Assembly: GCF_004011695.2 (NCBI RefSeq)
Contig: NC_082416.1
Location: 248,001 to 312,000, forward strand
From: Ascochyta rabiei
Lineage: Eukaryota; Ascomycota; Dothideomycetes; Pleosporales; Didymellaceae
Length of the DNA stretch: 64,000 nucleotides
Direction of reading: 5' to 3'
In this document: piece by piece, positions 21,150 to 33,919 of the stretch
Numbering within the stretch: the first letter of the stretch is position 1
Layout of the letters: each line of letters opens with the position of its first letter
Notes under the pieces: model-generated
What the model saw: only the letters and a program-made list of their open reading frames with translations
Databases searched by the model: none
Told to the model about the DNA's origin: nothing
Made by a program: the position numbers and the translations under genes

Positions 21150-24100
21150 TCAGAGGTACAAGGACTGGGCTGCCACCAAGTCTCGTCGGACCAGCTCGAG
21201 CGCGGCGGTGAACTTCTGCTCGAGCTCTTCACTGCCCATCACTTTGGCGGCCTGAGCGATCTGCCGCAGCAGCTCTTCGAGCCGTCGGAACAGGCGAATC
21301 AGACTGCCTTCGTACACATCCGTCATTTTGCTGCGAATCGATTAGTGCTCTCTTCTCACGCCCAGGGACAGTCCGACGTACCAAATCTGAGCAAACGTTG
21401 CGCCCTTGGACCACGCAAAGACAACATCCATCAGCTCGTACTTGAACGTCTTGAGGTACTCTTCCTCGTTGACCGTGAGCTTGCTCTCCTGCGATATCTT
21501 CGCAATCACCCTGGCTTGCTGCTGGATTTCGCGGTACGGCTTGGCAAGCTCCTCCTTCAACGCTGGAACTTCGCTGCTCTTCTCTTCAAAGATGAAGCAA
21601 CTCAAACAGGCAGCACACTGCTCTGGTGTGAGCTCGTTGAAGAAGCGATTGAACAGCAACTCGCTGAGGACGAGTTCGTCACCGGTACTGATCTCGCAAG
21701 CAACGCGTGCCTTGAGCTGAACCACGTCGGCTTCGTCAATGAAGCCTAGACGTCGCAGCACTCGCTTCCTGCTCTTCAGCTCGTCGAGCTGGATGACAGA
21801 CAGGGCGTCGGCAATCTCCTTCTTGATCTGCTTGATCTTGTCCGTAAGCGCCATCTTGGTCGCGTACTGCCGGTACAGCTCCGGCAATCTGGGCGAGTTG
21901 TGAAGAGGGTTCGACAAGAGGCGAGACTCAAGCACCTCGATTTTCTGTGCACGTTAGCGGATAGCCAGAGCAGAGGAAGACACTTCTGTTACCCTCAATA
22001 AGCGCTTGAAGCTTTCATCTGTAATCTTCATGTTCTCAATAGGGTCGAGAATGGCGATACCATCCGGGAAACGCTTCCTGACTTCATCCAGCGCCTTGCG
22101 AACGCCGTTCTTCTGTTCAGTCGACTTCAGCTCGTTTGGCAAGAAGACACGCAGATGTCCTATCGACTCGATGCAGCTCAGTAAGACGGGTACGACCTCC
22201 ATCTTACCCTTCTCTCCTGCGGGTGGTGGGCGAACGCCTGGTGGCAGCCCGTCGTTTGCCTGTGGTGCGAATTTGCTATCGCTCGCGACCGACAGCAACA
22301 CATCGACAACATACGACTCTTGTGGTTGCAGACTCTCACCCTTGTTGGCCCTCCTGGGCGTGAAAGCGACAACAGCACCCCACCCAAAGTCATGGTTCTT
22401 GAACTTGATCTTGACTAAGCGACCAGCCTGCAAGAACGGGAGGCAGTAATTGGGATGCATGATGACATCGCGCATGTCTTTGGTGTGGCTGTCCAGCTGC
22501 TGTCGCAGGTTGTAGTAGTCCTTGACCGTGGCCTCGTCGGTGATGACTGTGCTGGCCTTTTCATTCTCGAGCTCTCCAAGCTGCTTCTCCAAGCTAGACA
22601 CACCAGCCGTGTTCTGGAACTGGAAGAAACAGCGCTCCAGCATAAACTCCGGTGAGATGCCTTCGACACGCATCAGGTTCAGAATCATGTTGTATCCCAG
22701 ATAAAACGCAGAGTTCAGGTTGTCTTGCTGTCCACGAACAATCTCCTTTGCAACGGCAGGGTCCATCTGCTGGTCGATCATCATAATGACAATACCACGG
22801 TCATCGAGACCACGACGACCAGCACGACCAGACATCTGGATGAACTCGGACGGGGTCACCCATCTCTGAGCCACACCATCGAATTTGCGAACACTCGTGA
22901 AGACGACGGTCTTGGCCGGCATGTTCAGACCAATGGAGAAGGTTTCGGTCGCGAACAGGACCTTGATCAGACCCTCCTGGAACAGAATCTCAATGGTCTC
23001 CTTGAGGATGGGCAGTAGGCCCGAGTGATGAACGCCAATACCTCTTCGCAAAAGGGGAAGAATGTGCTGGATCTGGGGCAAAGCACGGTCCTCTTCCGAC
23101 AGCATCTCAATGGCGCTGCTGAAGACCTTGGAGACCATGGCTTTCTCCGAGTCATCGTTGAACGAAAGCTGGCTCATGGACAGGGCATAGTTCTCGCAGT
23201 CGCGCTTGCTGAAACTGAAGACAATGACTGGGTTGTAGCTCTTGACCATGATCATCTTGACGATCTTGTAGATGTCGGAGCCTTCTTTGTTGCCGCCAGT
23301 GTTGGTCTTCTTGTCCTTGCCCTTGCCCTTGCGTTTGGCGAGGAAGTCGTTGGCGGCGGATCCGGCCTTGTCTGCGATCGACGTCATGGCCTTCTGGAAG
23401 TTCTCCTCTCGGAACACGCCCTTCTCGTCGACGACCAGGTGGATACCGTCTGCACCCTGGGGGAAGAAGTAGTGCTGCAGGGGCGTCGGGCGGAAGTCGG
23501 TGTAGACGACGTGGCACGGCTGGCTGTGTGTCTTTGTGATCCACTCGGCGAACTGCATGGCGTTGGGGATCGTGGCGGACAGGAAGACGTAGCGGACCTT
23601 GTCTGGCAGGAGGATGATGGTCTCCTCCCAGACGACACCGCGCGACTTGTCACGCAGATAGTGGACCTCGTCGAAGACGACCCAGGCGACTTCGCGCATG
23701 ATCTCGGAGCCGCGGTACAGCATGGAGCGCAGAATCTCGGTGGTCATGACCAGGCAGGTCGCGGTGGGGTTGATGGTGACATCGCCCGTCATGAGGCCAA
23801 CGTCGCCGAACTCTGCCATGAACTCGCGGTACTTCTGGTTGCTGAGGGCCTTGATGGGGCTCGTGTAGATGACTCGCTGGTTGTTCTTCAGACACTGCGC
23901 GATGGCGTACTCGGCCACGACCGTCTTGCCGGCCGAGGTGTGCGCCGAGACCAAGACGCTCTCGTTGCGCTGGATCGAGGCAATCGAGACCTGCTGGAAG
24001 GGGTCGAGGGTGAAGGGCCACACGCGTGCAGGCTCGGCGGGGGCCTTGTGCCCGGAGATGGGGACGTAGTCGTAGTCGGGCGGGAGCGAGACCTGGTGGC

Positions 24101-24452
24101 GGACCTGGTGCGAGAGCACGACACCCTGGCCGTCCTGCACCGTCTGGGCCTGCAGGCCGGCGGCGGCGGCGATCTCGCGCGTCTGCTCCGTCTCGAAGTC
24201 GTCGGTGACAATGGCCTCGGGCTCGACGTCGCGCTTCTGCCGCTTGAGGTGCTGTGGCGCAGCGCTGCCCGTCTCGTTGTCCTCGGACGGCCCGTCGCTG
24301 CCCGCTGCCGGCGCGTCTGACATGGGCGAGTCGGCGACGGGCGACTTGACGGCGCCGTTGGCCTGGCGCTTCTTGGTCCGCTTGCTTTTCTTGGGCGCGT
24401 GCTGTGCGGCGCCGGCGGGCTCGCCATCGAAGACGTCGAAGAGGTCGTCCAT
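21150..24452 (-). CDS. MTR4: MTR4/Dob1 ATP-dependent RNA helicase (exosome and TRAMP cofactor)
   Basis: A nuclear Ski2-family DExH helicase that feeds RNA to the exosome. Exons 24452-21993, 21944-21382 and 21330-21150 give 1,067 residues, the usual MTR4 length. ATG 24452 ([13 protein letters not shown]) is the family start; the frame runs on upstream through repetitive 5' leader without support. Motifs: Walker [10 protein letters not shown] (about residue 168-176), the DEVHYL box (about 260), SATIPNA, and [15 protein letters not shown] (about 540), then the arch/KOW region and a C-terminal helical bundle. Exon 3 ends [25 protein letters not shown], exactly as in MTR4. Splicing restores the [11 protein letters not shown] segment. 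It is divergent from the COX8-type gene, 479 bp away. Confidence 0.96.
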
Positions 24453-24931
24453 GGCGGCGGTGGAGAACGGGAGCTGTCGCGGTGGCAGAGAGGCGATGGG
24501 TGCCGGGTCCTTGGGTGCAGGGTCCTTGGGTGCAGGGTCCTTGGGTGCCGGGTCCTTGAGTGCCGGTCCTTGAGTGCCAGGTCCTTGGGTGCCGGGTCCT
24601 TGGGTGTCGGGTCCTCCTCCCTGGTGTGCGCCGTGTCGAAGCCTGCACACGCGTGAGGCTGTCGTGGTGGGATCAGGCGATGCCCGTGACGTTGTGTGGG
24701 TGGAGATCTAAAAAGTTCACGGCCGGCGCGCGACAGCAGCTCGGGCGTGTCGGGGCATCGGTGCATCGGTGCTTCGGCGCTTCCCGGCGCTTGGCGCTCG
24801 ACCAGCTGCTGGCGCGCCCTCGTCAAACCGCATCACTCCACCGCGCCCGACTCCTCTGCCCTCCACCACCACCGCCAGAGTACGCCCGCGCCCGCGCCCG
24901 CGCCCATTGCCCTCCCCGCTGACTCCCCAAG
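24453..24931. promoter_or_regulatory. Shared divergent promoter of MTR4 and the COX8-type gene, with a 15-bp tandem repeat
   Basis: Both neighbours start facing away from this 479-bp interval. About eight imperfect copies of a GGGTGCCGGGTCCTT-type 15-mer span 24497-24615, in the MTR4 leader. The unit is a multiple of three, so the leader stays open in frame and makes a spurious N-terminal extension. No core promoter element is claimed. Confidence 0.6.
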
Positions 24932-25284
24932 ATGCTCGCCCGTGCCGCCTTCCGCGCCGCCTCGGCCCCCACCCTCGTCGCCCGCCGTGGCTTCCAGTCG
25001 ACCCGCGCCCGCCTCTCCAGCCCCTACCACTACCCCGAGGGCCCCCGCAGCAACCTGCCCTTCGACCCGCTGAAGAAGGGCTTTGCCTTCAAGTACTGGG
25101 GCTTCATGGGTGAGCCTGGCGCGCCGTGGCGAGGGGAATGACACAGGCTAACCGCAGCAGCTACCGGCTTCTCCCTGCCCTTCCTCCTGGCTGGTAAGCT
25201 ATCTCCCGTGACGGCGTCTCGGGCGCGCAGTCTGCTAACCGCGCCCCCTCTACAGTCTGGCAGACAAAGAAGAACAAGCCGTAA
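24932..25284 (+). CDS. COX8: Cytochrome c oxidase subunit VIII/VIIc-type (COX8/COX7C)
   Basis: A nuclear-encoded small subunit of mitochondrial complex IV. Three exons (24932-25109, 25161-25193, 25256-25284) give 79 residues, close to the usual size. The N-terminus (MLARAAFRAASAPTLVARRGFQSTRA) is an Arg/Ala presequence for mitochondrial import. The mature part reads YHYPEGPRSNLPFDPLKKG then FAFKYWGFMATGFSLPFLLAVWQTKKNKP, with one membrane helix and a basic end as in COX7C. Exon 2 is only 33 bp. All phases agree. Confidence 0.92.
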
Positions 25285-25600
25285 ATGCTTCGACACGAAT
25301 CATGGACACGGCGTGAGGGCTCTGGGAGATGGGGGAGGGAACCTGTAGCATAGGTGGAGATCCCGACGACAACTGTACTAGACACAACAGCATCAATTTC
25401 ATTGCCTGTCACTACTGCCGCACTTGTCCGTCTCGTAGCTGTCGCTGCTGCGCCGTTGCCACACGTGCGTACCTTCGTGATGATGCGGTCTTGGCGCTGA
25501 ACCACACTAGCGTGAGTCGTACCTCGAATGAAAATTGTTTGATTTCCACCATCGTGCCAGGCGAACTGGGAGATTGCCAGACCCACGAAAACGTAGAAAG
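25285..25600. other. Intergenic between COX8-type gene and ELP1
   Basis: Short tandem interval of 316 bp on the plus strand. It must hold the ELP1 promoter; nothing specific is recognised. Confidence 0.5.
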
Positions 25601-28600
25601 ATGCGAAACCTCAAGATCGTGGGCAGGGCGCTCCTGCAGTTCTCGGGCGAAAATCCCCTGCCCCTCACTGCCACGGCCTGGGACGCCGCATCGAACTCGT
25701 TGATATGCGCCTTTGGACCATCCGAGTCACGTGCTGCCATGGAGCTCAAACGACTCCACTACACACGCAGCGGTGCCGAAGAGCGACTGGAGAGCATAGC
25801 CGCGTGGGATGCACCGTGCCCGCTGCCGTCGCTTACACACGACTCGGTAGCAAGCTTGCACCATTTCGCCGACACATCGACGACATGTCTGATTCTAGCT
25901 GGAGGCGACATCATCCTAGTCAGAGAAAACCCGCTCTCGAATGAAGACCTGGTCGAGATTGTGGGTTCGGTCGACGCCGGTATTTCTGCTGCAGCATGGT
26001 CGCCGGACGAGGAACTTCTTGCCATCACCACCCAGGCCGACACACTTCTTCTGATGAGCCGGGATATCGAAAACATCGCAAGCATCACGCTCGCACCGGC
26101 GGATGTGAATGTCTCCAACCACGTGTCTGTCGGCTGGGGGAAGAAGGAGACGCAGTTCAAAGGCAAAAGAGCCAGAGCACTACAGGATCCCACTGTGCCC
26201 GAGCATATCGATGCAGGAGAGTTGAGTCCGTTCGACGATCGCTCTGTCACCATCACTTGGCGAGGAGACGGTGCGTACTTTGCCCTCACCAAAGTCGAGC
26301 AGGAGCAGCGCCGTATGATTCGAGTGTACTCGCGAGAGGGCCAGCTGGATAGCGTAAGCGAACCAGTCGACGGACTTGAGGGTGCACTCAGTTGGCGCCC
26401 TTCTGGAAACTTGATCGCCAGCGTACGCCGCACCAGCGAGAAGCTAGAAGTCGTCTTCTTTGAACGCAATGGTCTTCGCCATGGCCAATTTGATTTACGC
26501 CTCACGCAGGAAGAGCTTGCTGGTTGGAAGTCACCGTTGACTGTAAAATGGAATAGCGACTCGAGTGTGCTGGCCGTATCGTACGCAGACAGAGTCCAGC
26601 TGTGGACTATGAGTAACTACCACTACTACCTCAAACAGGAGCTCACCTTTCCGTCGCCAGCACGCCATACGCCGTTGTGCTCATGGCATGCCGAGCGACC
26701 TCTTGCGGTCGCTGTTTCGACGCCAGGTTTGTACATCTCGAGTCATATGGAATCTCTCTCACATTTTATATCTAGAAGCACTGCAGATCGTTGAGTTCCT
26801 GTCTACTACTGCGGTCGGCTCAGTCGCACCACCAAACGACTACGGGCTCGTTGCTTCGATTGATGGCTGTAAGTGGACACGTGCGCGCGCTCTTCGATAT
26901 TGTACTAACGGCAGAAGTGTCGCTGAAGCTCACACCACTAAGAATCGCAAACGTGCCACCACCCATGGCGTTCTGCACGCTGTCACTAGAACGCAAGGCC
27001 ATCGATATTGCGCTTTCCCAGTCTGGCACTCGGCTTGCAGTGCTCTCAGATGACAGCCTGGCAGTGTATGAGCTCGACGTGACCAAGAGACCTATATCGA
27101 AACCATCAATTCTGTGGCGAAGCCATGCACTCGCTGGAATACTACCACGTCATGTCAGTTTCGTTGGCGATGATCAATTGTGTGTTTTGACAGATAGCTG
27201 GCATGAAGACGAGAGCTCGCTCTGGAGAAGCGAAGGCGAAGAGCTTCTTGGACGCTATCCTATCGTAGAAGCAGACGATGCATCGTCTCTCTTCAGTGGT
27301 GTAGACTACCAAAATCTCTACGTACAATTGCAGAACGGCGCGTTGCACCAGGTCGACACGAAGGAGATGTCTTTCAATCAGCCAGCACAAACCACGTTAG
27401 TGCAAAAATTTCCGGCGTTTGCGCCCGAGGCTAGAATCATCACCGTCGATGGACATGTGAGTAGACTATATGGAGGCATGTAAACTTCGCTAACCATCAA
27501 AGGACATTGCATTTGGTCTCACCAAAAGTGGTGTGCTATTCGCCAATGAACGCGTTCTCGTCCGCAACTGCACCTCGTTCGTGGTCACGCCAGCTCATCT
27601 CATATTCACGACTACACAACACCTTCTCAAGTTTGTGCACTTGGCGACTATAGATGGTAATCAACGCTCCTGATGGGAAGGGTGTCAAGCTGACCATTGC
27701 CAGAACTCGAAGTACCAGGGGACGAGCCGCAAACGGACGAACGCTGCCGAAGCATCGAACGTGGTGCGAAGCTGGTGACGGTCATGCCAACAACCTACTC
27801 TGTCGTCCTGCAGATGCCACGAGGAAACCTAGAGACCATCTACCCTCGAGCGCTCGTGCTCGCAGCAATTCGACGCAGTATCGAGGCTGATCAGTACAGC
27901 GAGGCGTTTTTTGCTTGCCGCAACCAACGTGTAGATATGAACATCCTCCATGATCATGACTCGGAACGCTTCATGAAAAGCATCGAGTTGATTGTCACTC
28001 AAATCAAGAAGGTTGAGCACATTGACCTGTTCTTGTCTCAGCTTCGGTAAGCTCATGTTGCGGGTAGTGGTGGGCTCTCCGACTAACAACTTTAGTAATG
28101 AGGATGTGTCAGAAACGATGTACCGCGAGACTCTCAAGACGAAGGACCTCGTGAGCAAGCCGAAGCTTTCGCAAGAACAGGTGGCCAACAAGGTCAACCG
28201 CATTTCTGATGCATTCCTTGCTGTGCTCGAGCAACAGCAGTACAAGGACGAACATCTGCAGAACATCATCACCGCTCATGTGTCCAAGGTGCCACCTGCG
28301 TTGGAGGCCGGGCTGGAGATGATTGGAAGATTGCAGTGTGAGTGGCCACCTCTGAGTTGCTGTTCACAAGCTAACGAACGGCAGCGTCCCAGGACCCTCT
28401 TACAGACAAAGCTGCTGAGCACATCTGCTTCCTTGCTGATGTCAATCAACTTTACGATACCTCCCTTGGTTTGTATAATCTGGATCTCGCTTTGCTTGTC
28501 GCCCAGCAGTCACAAAAGGTATGAGACCCGCACTGTTAAATAACTAGCTACTGATATGCCCGCCAGGACCCTCGAGAGTACCTGCCTCATCTTCAGTCTC

Positions 28601-29838
28601 TGCAAGACCTCCCTGACATCCGACGGAAGTTCCAAATCGATGATCAGCTCGGCCGTCGCGCCAAAGCACTCGCGCACCTCAAGGAACTCCAGGCATTCGA
28701 CGAAGCGCAAGACTACATTCAGCAACATGTCTTGTACACCGAGGCCTTGGCCATGTATCAGTACGACACAGCATACCTGAAGAAGATTATGCGTCTCTAC
28801 GCCGAACACCTCAGCAGCACAAACAAGCACGAAGAAGCTGCCTTCGCCTACGAATACCTCAACGACCACGCCTCAGCTTGGCCCAGCTATCGATCCGCTA
28901 ACCTCTGGCGCGAGGCTCTCTCGTCTGCAACACTGGCCGGCGTCTCTTCTGAGGAACTCTTAGATCTCGCTTCCTCACTGGCCGAGGGCCTCAGCGAGTC
29001 GAAAGACTATTCTTCCGCTGCAACGATAACCCTCGACTACCTCTCTGATCTGCCTTCTGCAGCAAGACTGATGTGCCGCGGCCACCACTTCGCCGAGGCC
29101 ACGCGGCTAGTCATCCTCCGCCGTGATCCTTCCCTCATAGAATCTGTCATCGATCCGTCTCTCATCGAGCGTAGTGCAGACATGACGGAGTTCCTCGCCG
29201 ACATGCGGTCACAACTGCTCGCTCAGGTACCTCGTCTGCAGGAACTGCGAACCAAAAAAGCCGACGACCCAATGGCATTCTACGATGGCATGGACGGCAT
29301 TGACAACAACATACCGGACAACATCTCGCTCGCACCCACCGATACAACAAGCGGAGGCACTTTTATGACGAGGTATACGAAGCAGACTGGTACGGTAAAC
29401 ACGACCGCGACACGCAAAACCAGTAAAAACAAGAGACGCGAGGAGAGGAAGAGAGCCAAGGGCAAAAAGGGCACTGTCTACGAGGAGGAGTACCTCGCAA
29501 ACTCTATCGAGCGTCTCATCGAACGCATAAACAGCATGCAAGACGAGATCCGACGCTTGATTGAGGGGCTGATGAAGAGGGGCATGAGAGAGCGTGCCGA
29601 CGCGGTGAGTAGAGCGCACCAGGACGTTGTAGAGCGGTGTAGAGAGGCGGTGCGCGAGATGTACCCTGTTGATGTGGAGGCGAAGAAGGCAGAGGATGGT
29701 GTTGAGGCTGCTGGCGTGAATGGAGAGACGCTGAGGCCGACGGGTGGTGACGCCACGCTATGGGATAGTCTGCAGGAGGTGGAGAGGAAAAGAGTCGCGC
29801 CGATTGTCAAGGGGGTTGACAGGTTAAGTTTGCTTTGA
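25601..29838 (+). CDS. ELP1: Elongator complex subunit ELP1 (IKI3)
   Basis: Scaffold of Elongator, which modifies wobble uridines of tRNA. Eight exons are built: 25601-26726, 26776-26868, 26918-27456, 27503-27656, 27704-28046, 28096-28337, 28385-28518, 28567-29838. They sum to 1,300 residues without a phase conflict, the expected ELP1 length. MRNLKIVGRALLQF is the family start. The WD40 N-terminal half includes LTATAWD, AAWSPDEELLAI and ITWRGDGAYFAL. Later marks are LTPLRIANVPPPMAF, NCTSFVVTPAHLIFTT, YPRALVLAAIRRSI, HICFLADVNQLYDTSLG, VAQQSQKDPREYLP. The C-terminal part carries a basic patch (TSKNKRREERKRAKGKKG), the known tRNA-binding region type. Seven introns of 46-54 bp. Confidence 0.95.
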
Positions 29839-31252
29839 TGAGTCTGTTTGAAAGACTGCGTATCCCAAAGAGATTGTTATACTCTAGCCACGTTGCGACG
29901 CATCTCTCCCGTTCGTGAGACATGACTTTCTATCCAGACGCAGGGAAGAGGCACTGCACAACCACGTGCACGAACCACGTGCACAACCCACCCACGTATA
30001 GGTACTACCATCTCGTCAACTCACGCAATCACTCCAACTCCCTTGTGTCCCATACACTTGTACAGCACCGTCTTCCATCAGCTGTCTTGTACGTGGGGCG
30101 CAGACGGTCCGGGTAAGCAACTCGGACCGCAACGCCCAAACGACTCGATGGAAATTCACATGTCGCAATAGGCCACGGATTGACCTCCGGAAAGTGGCAA
30201 CGATGCGCTCCGGGAGATCAGACCCTGTTCCTACCCACTCCCCACCAGCACCTGAAGCTCACCCAGACTCTCGGAAAACTATCGGGGTCTCAAGCTCCAC
30301 CAAGTCGCGAGTTCAAACCATGTCCGCACCCGTCACACGCGTCCACATGGTCGAAACAGCGGGGATACCGGCGTGCTGTTACTACGCGCGACGCGGGACC
30401 CAACGTCAAGGTTTCGAAAAGCACTCGTCGTTCAAAAGGCCAGCGTCGCCCACGCGCAAAGTTTCGGTTTGGGCTGAGAGAAGCACGCGATCTAGACTGC
30501 GTGGTGGACGCTGTCAGGGTCTACTCCCACGCTGGGCGCGACGTCATACGGGTGCTTTCTCATCCGCGCTGCGAGATGCAATCTTGGTGTCAGCTACCAA
30601 CACTGCCTGGAGTGGACATGTCGTGCTGGCGATCAAGCTCTACACGATATTTGATCCCAGATGGCATGCTTGTTATTTGGTGTTTCCATCCTCCCGGCAC
30701 GGAAGGAGCCGAGTCAAGTGCGGAGATGTTGGCTAACCGCTTACCGGCGCCGATCACGCGAACAAGGCCAGCGCCTAGCCTCCCGTTCCATGCTGCCACT
30801 GACCAAAGGCGTCACCATGATTGGCCTCGGTAACTTGGTCTCATCTCGACCTTGGGACTCTGCAGATCAACGCTCCAGGCACGACGACGTTTGGGACGGA
30901 GCCGAGCTTCCCAGATCCATCTCATCTTCATGTCTACATGTCGATCTGCCCCAGCACTCTCAGCTGCGGTTTGTGCGCATTTGGAGAGACAGCGATTCGA
31001 TCCCGCTTGATCGGGCCTTCGAGTCTCATCTTCGGTCCCGGTCCTGGTCAAAGCAAAGCAGGCGACGCAGCGTGAGGAGGAGAAAGGCTACTAGACGCGT
31101 TTCGCGTCACGCTTCTCAGCTGGGGAAGCCCGTTGCAGAGCCTCAGCCACCCACGGACGTCGCTGCTCTATATTGTTATAGCATCTCTCCCACATACTCG
31201 CCGGGTTCATATCGTTACCAATTTCGTCGACTATACCTCTTTCAGTCGCACC
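29839..31252. other. Long intergenic region, no supported gene
   Basis: Several overlapping frames of 180-217 codons occur at 30180-31275 in different phases without ATG support, family motif or splice logic, and none is called. The last 200 bp must contain the promoter of the Zn2Cys6 gene. Confidence 0.5.
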
Positions 31253-33919
31253 ATGTCGTATCGCGGTCGCCCTAGTAGAGGGTGTGAGCCTTGTAGAGCT
31301 CGGAAAGTCAAGGTAAGATCCAGTCAGCCCTTTTCATCTGCCGGTGGCTGAATGGTTTATTTGATCCTTCCTTCCTTCATTCCTACCTGTGGCGGCCGCT
31401 GCTCATCTGCTAGGACACGTCACTAACATTTCCGACCTAGTGTGATGAGACGAAACCTGCCTGTAACCGGTGCAGCAAATCAGGCCATGAATGCAAATAT
31501 CGCGATCAGGCAGATCTTCTCTTCCGAAACCAGACTGCGTTTGCTGCGCAGAGGGCAGAGGACTCGTGGAGAAAAAGATCAAAATCACACCAACGTGCGC
31601 TCAGTGACAGTGGCAGCGGCCAGAGGTCTTCTCTAAATGACAGCAGACCAACAATTGAACGCGCCCGCCACGCTTCCGTGAGCGGTGCTCGACGTTCATC
31701 GGAAATCATCCATCACGCGCATACGTATGTTGTCGATGGGTCTTCGTTTAATGACAACACACCAACAATCGAACGGGTCCGCCACGCTTCCATAAGCAGT
31801 GCTCGCCGTTCATCAGAAATCACTCATCACGCGCATACGTATGTTGTCGATGGGTCTTCGTTTAATGACAACACACCAACAATAGAACGGGTCCGCCACG
31901 CTTCCGTAAGCGGTGCTCGCCGTTCATCGGAAATTATCCATGAGGGGCATACGTATATTGTCGATGGTGCTCCAGCTGTCTCCCCTTTTGACGACCTTTG
32001 CATTGCACCGGAATTGGCTCTAGACCTGCGTCGTCTGGCTTACGAACGGTTCTTGTACGACTTTGTTATACTCGAGTCGCCGAATCATCCATCAAATGAG
32101 CCGTCGGATGCATTGTGGAGCTTCATCCCTGTGTTGTACCAGAGAGCCGCCGAGGACTCGTGTGTGGCGACTATCATCAACGCTGTCGCTTACTGCAACT
32201 TTGCACATCGATGCAACGCACCTCAAGCTGCGACGCTAGGGGAAGAGGCCTTGAGCCGAGGTACGGTCTTGTTGTCGAAGATGATCGCGGACAAGGAACA
32301 AGCAGTCACTGACGAGGCGCTATGTTCGGTATATCTAATGGGAGTGTACGAGGTAGGCAAGTGCGGCTCGCAGCATCGAACAACTGCTGACGCGGATGCA
32401 GAACATCAGCTCTCAACAACGACAGGGGACTTACATTGCTCATTCAAACGGTGCGAACGCTTTGTTACACATGCGTTCCATCAAGCAGTACTACAGCAAC
32501 TCGATCTCCGCCAGATTGTACGAGGTAGCATACTCGCAAATGGTAGATTCCCACTTCTCCTAGTTCAATCCTTTCATACAACTGACAGCCTGACAGCTGC
32601 TTGGAAACTTACATGCCGGAAAGCCACCCCCACTACCGGTGAACAACGCTATCGATGTCAGACAGCATTTGCCCAGCATGTACAACCAGTCTGGTCTTTT
32701 TGTGATGCAGCTTATACACCGGGAGGCGAGACTGCACGCCAAGTGGCACGAGATCAAACAGAGCGCCAACCCGCCTACTACGCGGAGAGATCTCGCTGAG
32801 CTACTGCAAGCCGCGCTGGACCTGGATCACAAGTACCAGGCGTGGGAGGGTACCCTACCGCTCATCTGGAGATATCAGATGATGCCCAATACGCCCGAGA
32901 CTCGAGCCACCTACGACAGCAAGTGGCAGAAGCTTATCTTGAACAGCCGGGGCGCGCCAGAAGAGATCCACTCGTACTCGAACCTCAAGAGATGCTGGGT
33001 CTGGGGCTTCTACCGCACCAGCCGCATGTTCCTGCTCCGCGATCTGCTCGAGATGCTGAACTGGATGTTCCGTCTCCCAGAAGCCGACCTTGTGACCGCC
33101 GGGCCCCTTTCCCCCAACTTCGCCAGCCCGTTTCCGCTGGAGAACGAAGTCTCGCCCGTCACATTTGACAGCGCAGCGCTCCGCATCCACCACTCTTTCG
33201 CAACGGTGCACCTCGTCAACACCATTGAGAAGAGCTGCTCCGCCATACTAGGGAGCTTCACGGTCCCCGTGTACGGCAAGTTGTACGAGGACGTCATGGG
33301 CATGCGAGGCTACGTCAACCTGTGGCCGTTGGGCATCATGGACGCCGTGCTACGATCCGGCCTCGTCCCCGACTCACAAGCCCACGCCAGTCCGCCCAGC
33401 ACGGGACAGCACTCGCCGCAGCCCCAAGGCTCGCCGGCCCCCGTGCCAGACGTGCTGATGCAGAACATGCACCACCCGTATCCAACTCCACCGTACCAAA
33501 GCCGCAGTCCCGCCAGCGTCAAGCAAGAAGAATTCCTCCCGCTGATCCCCGAGGCGCCGCACGAACACCAGTCCCTCTCCCACTCCCACCCATGTCCACA
33601 ATCACAATCACAACCACAACCACACCCCAGGCGCGACTCGAAAACAACACCCATCTACAACCCGGCCATGCCCAAAACCCACGTCTTCGACTCATCCGCC
33701 CCACACCCGTACGACCACCCAGTGCCCCTCCCGTCGCTGGAGTACGAGATCACAAGACCGCGGGCTATGGACGTGGCCGCGCGCAGGGAGTGGCTGAACT
33801 GTCTGCTATACTACACCGCTACGGATCTGGGGATCAAGAAGGGCCTGTACGTTCCGCTTACCGAGGGCATGCTGCCGACAGTCAGCGCCAAGGTGAATGC
33901 TGCGCTGGGGCGGTACTAG
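31253..33919 (+). CDS. Zn2Cys6 binuclear-cluster transcription factor with an internal triple repeat
   Basis: Fungal-specific regulator. Four exons (31253-31312, 31441-32352, 32402-32542, 32597-33919) give 811 residues, all in frame. Intron 1 splits the zinc cluster: RGCEPCRARKVK then CDETKPACNRCSKSGHECKY, giving the full C-x2-C-x6-C-x6-C-x2-C-x6-C pattern. Residues about 86-199 are three tandem 38-residue repeats. The rest contains a fungal-specific regulatory region (FDDLCIAPELALDLRRLAYERF..., LLHMRSIKQYY, LWRYQMM-like helices). A Pro/His/Gln-rich segment (HPYPTPPYQ, SQSQPQPHPRR) precedes the conserved end (REWLNCLLYYTATDLGIKKG). Target genes cannot be told from context. Confidence 0.9.
31636..31977 (+). 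repeat. Three tandem 114-bp repeats inside the Zn2Cys6 gene
   Basis: Units begin at 31636, 31750 and 31864, each starting AATGAC. Each unit is 38 codons with the core RxRHASxSxARRSSEI and HTYVVDGSSF. Units 1 and 2 are nearly identical; the third diverges toward its end (HTYIVDGAP). The period is a multiple of three, so copy-number change would not break the frame. Confidence 0.9.

Noticed and set aside
23025..24320. 431-codon plus-strand ORF opposite MTR4
   Set aside because: It is the GC-rich shadow of the MTR4 coding strand, where motifs are unambiguous.
30180..31275. Overlapping ORFs of 180-217 codons between ELP1 and the Zn2Cys6 gene
   Set aside because: Different phases overlap, the longest lacks an ATG start, and no domain, signal or splice pattern is visible.
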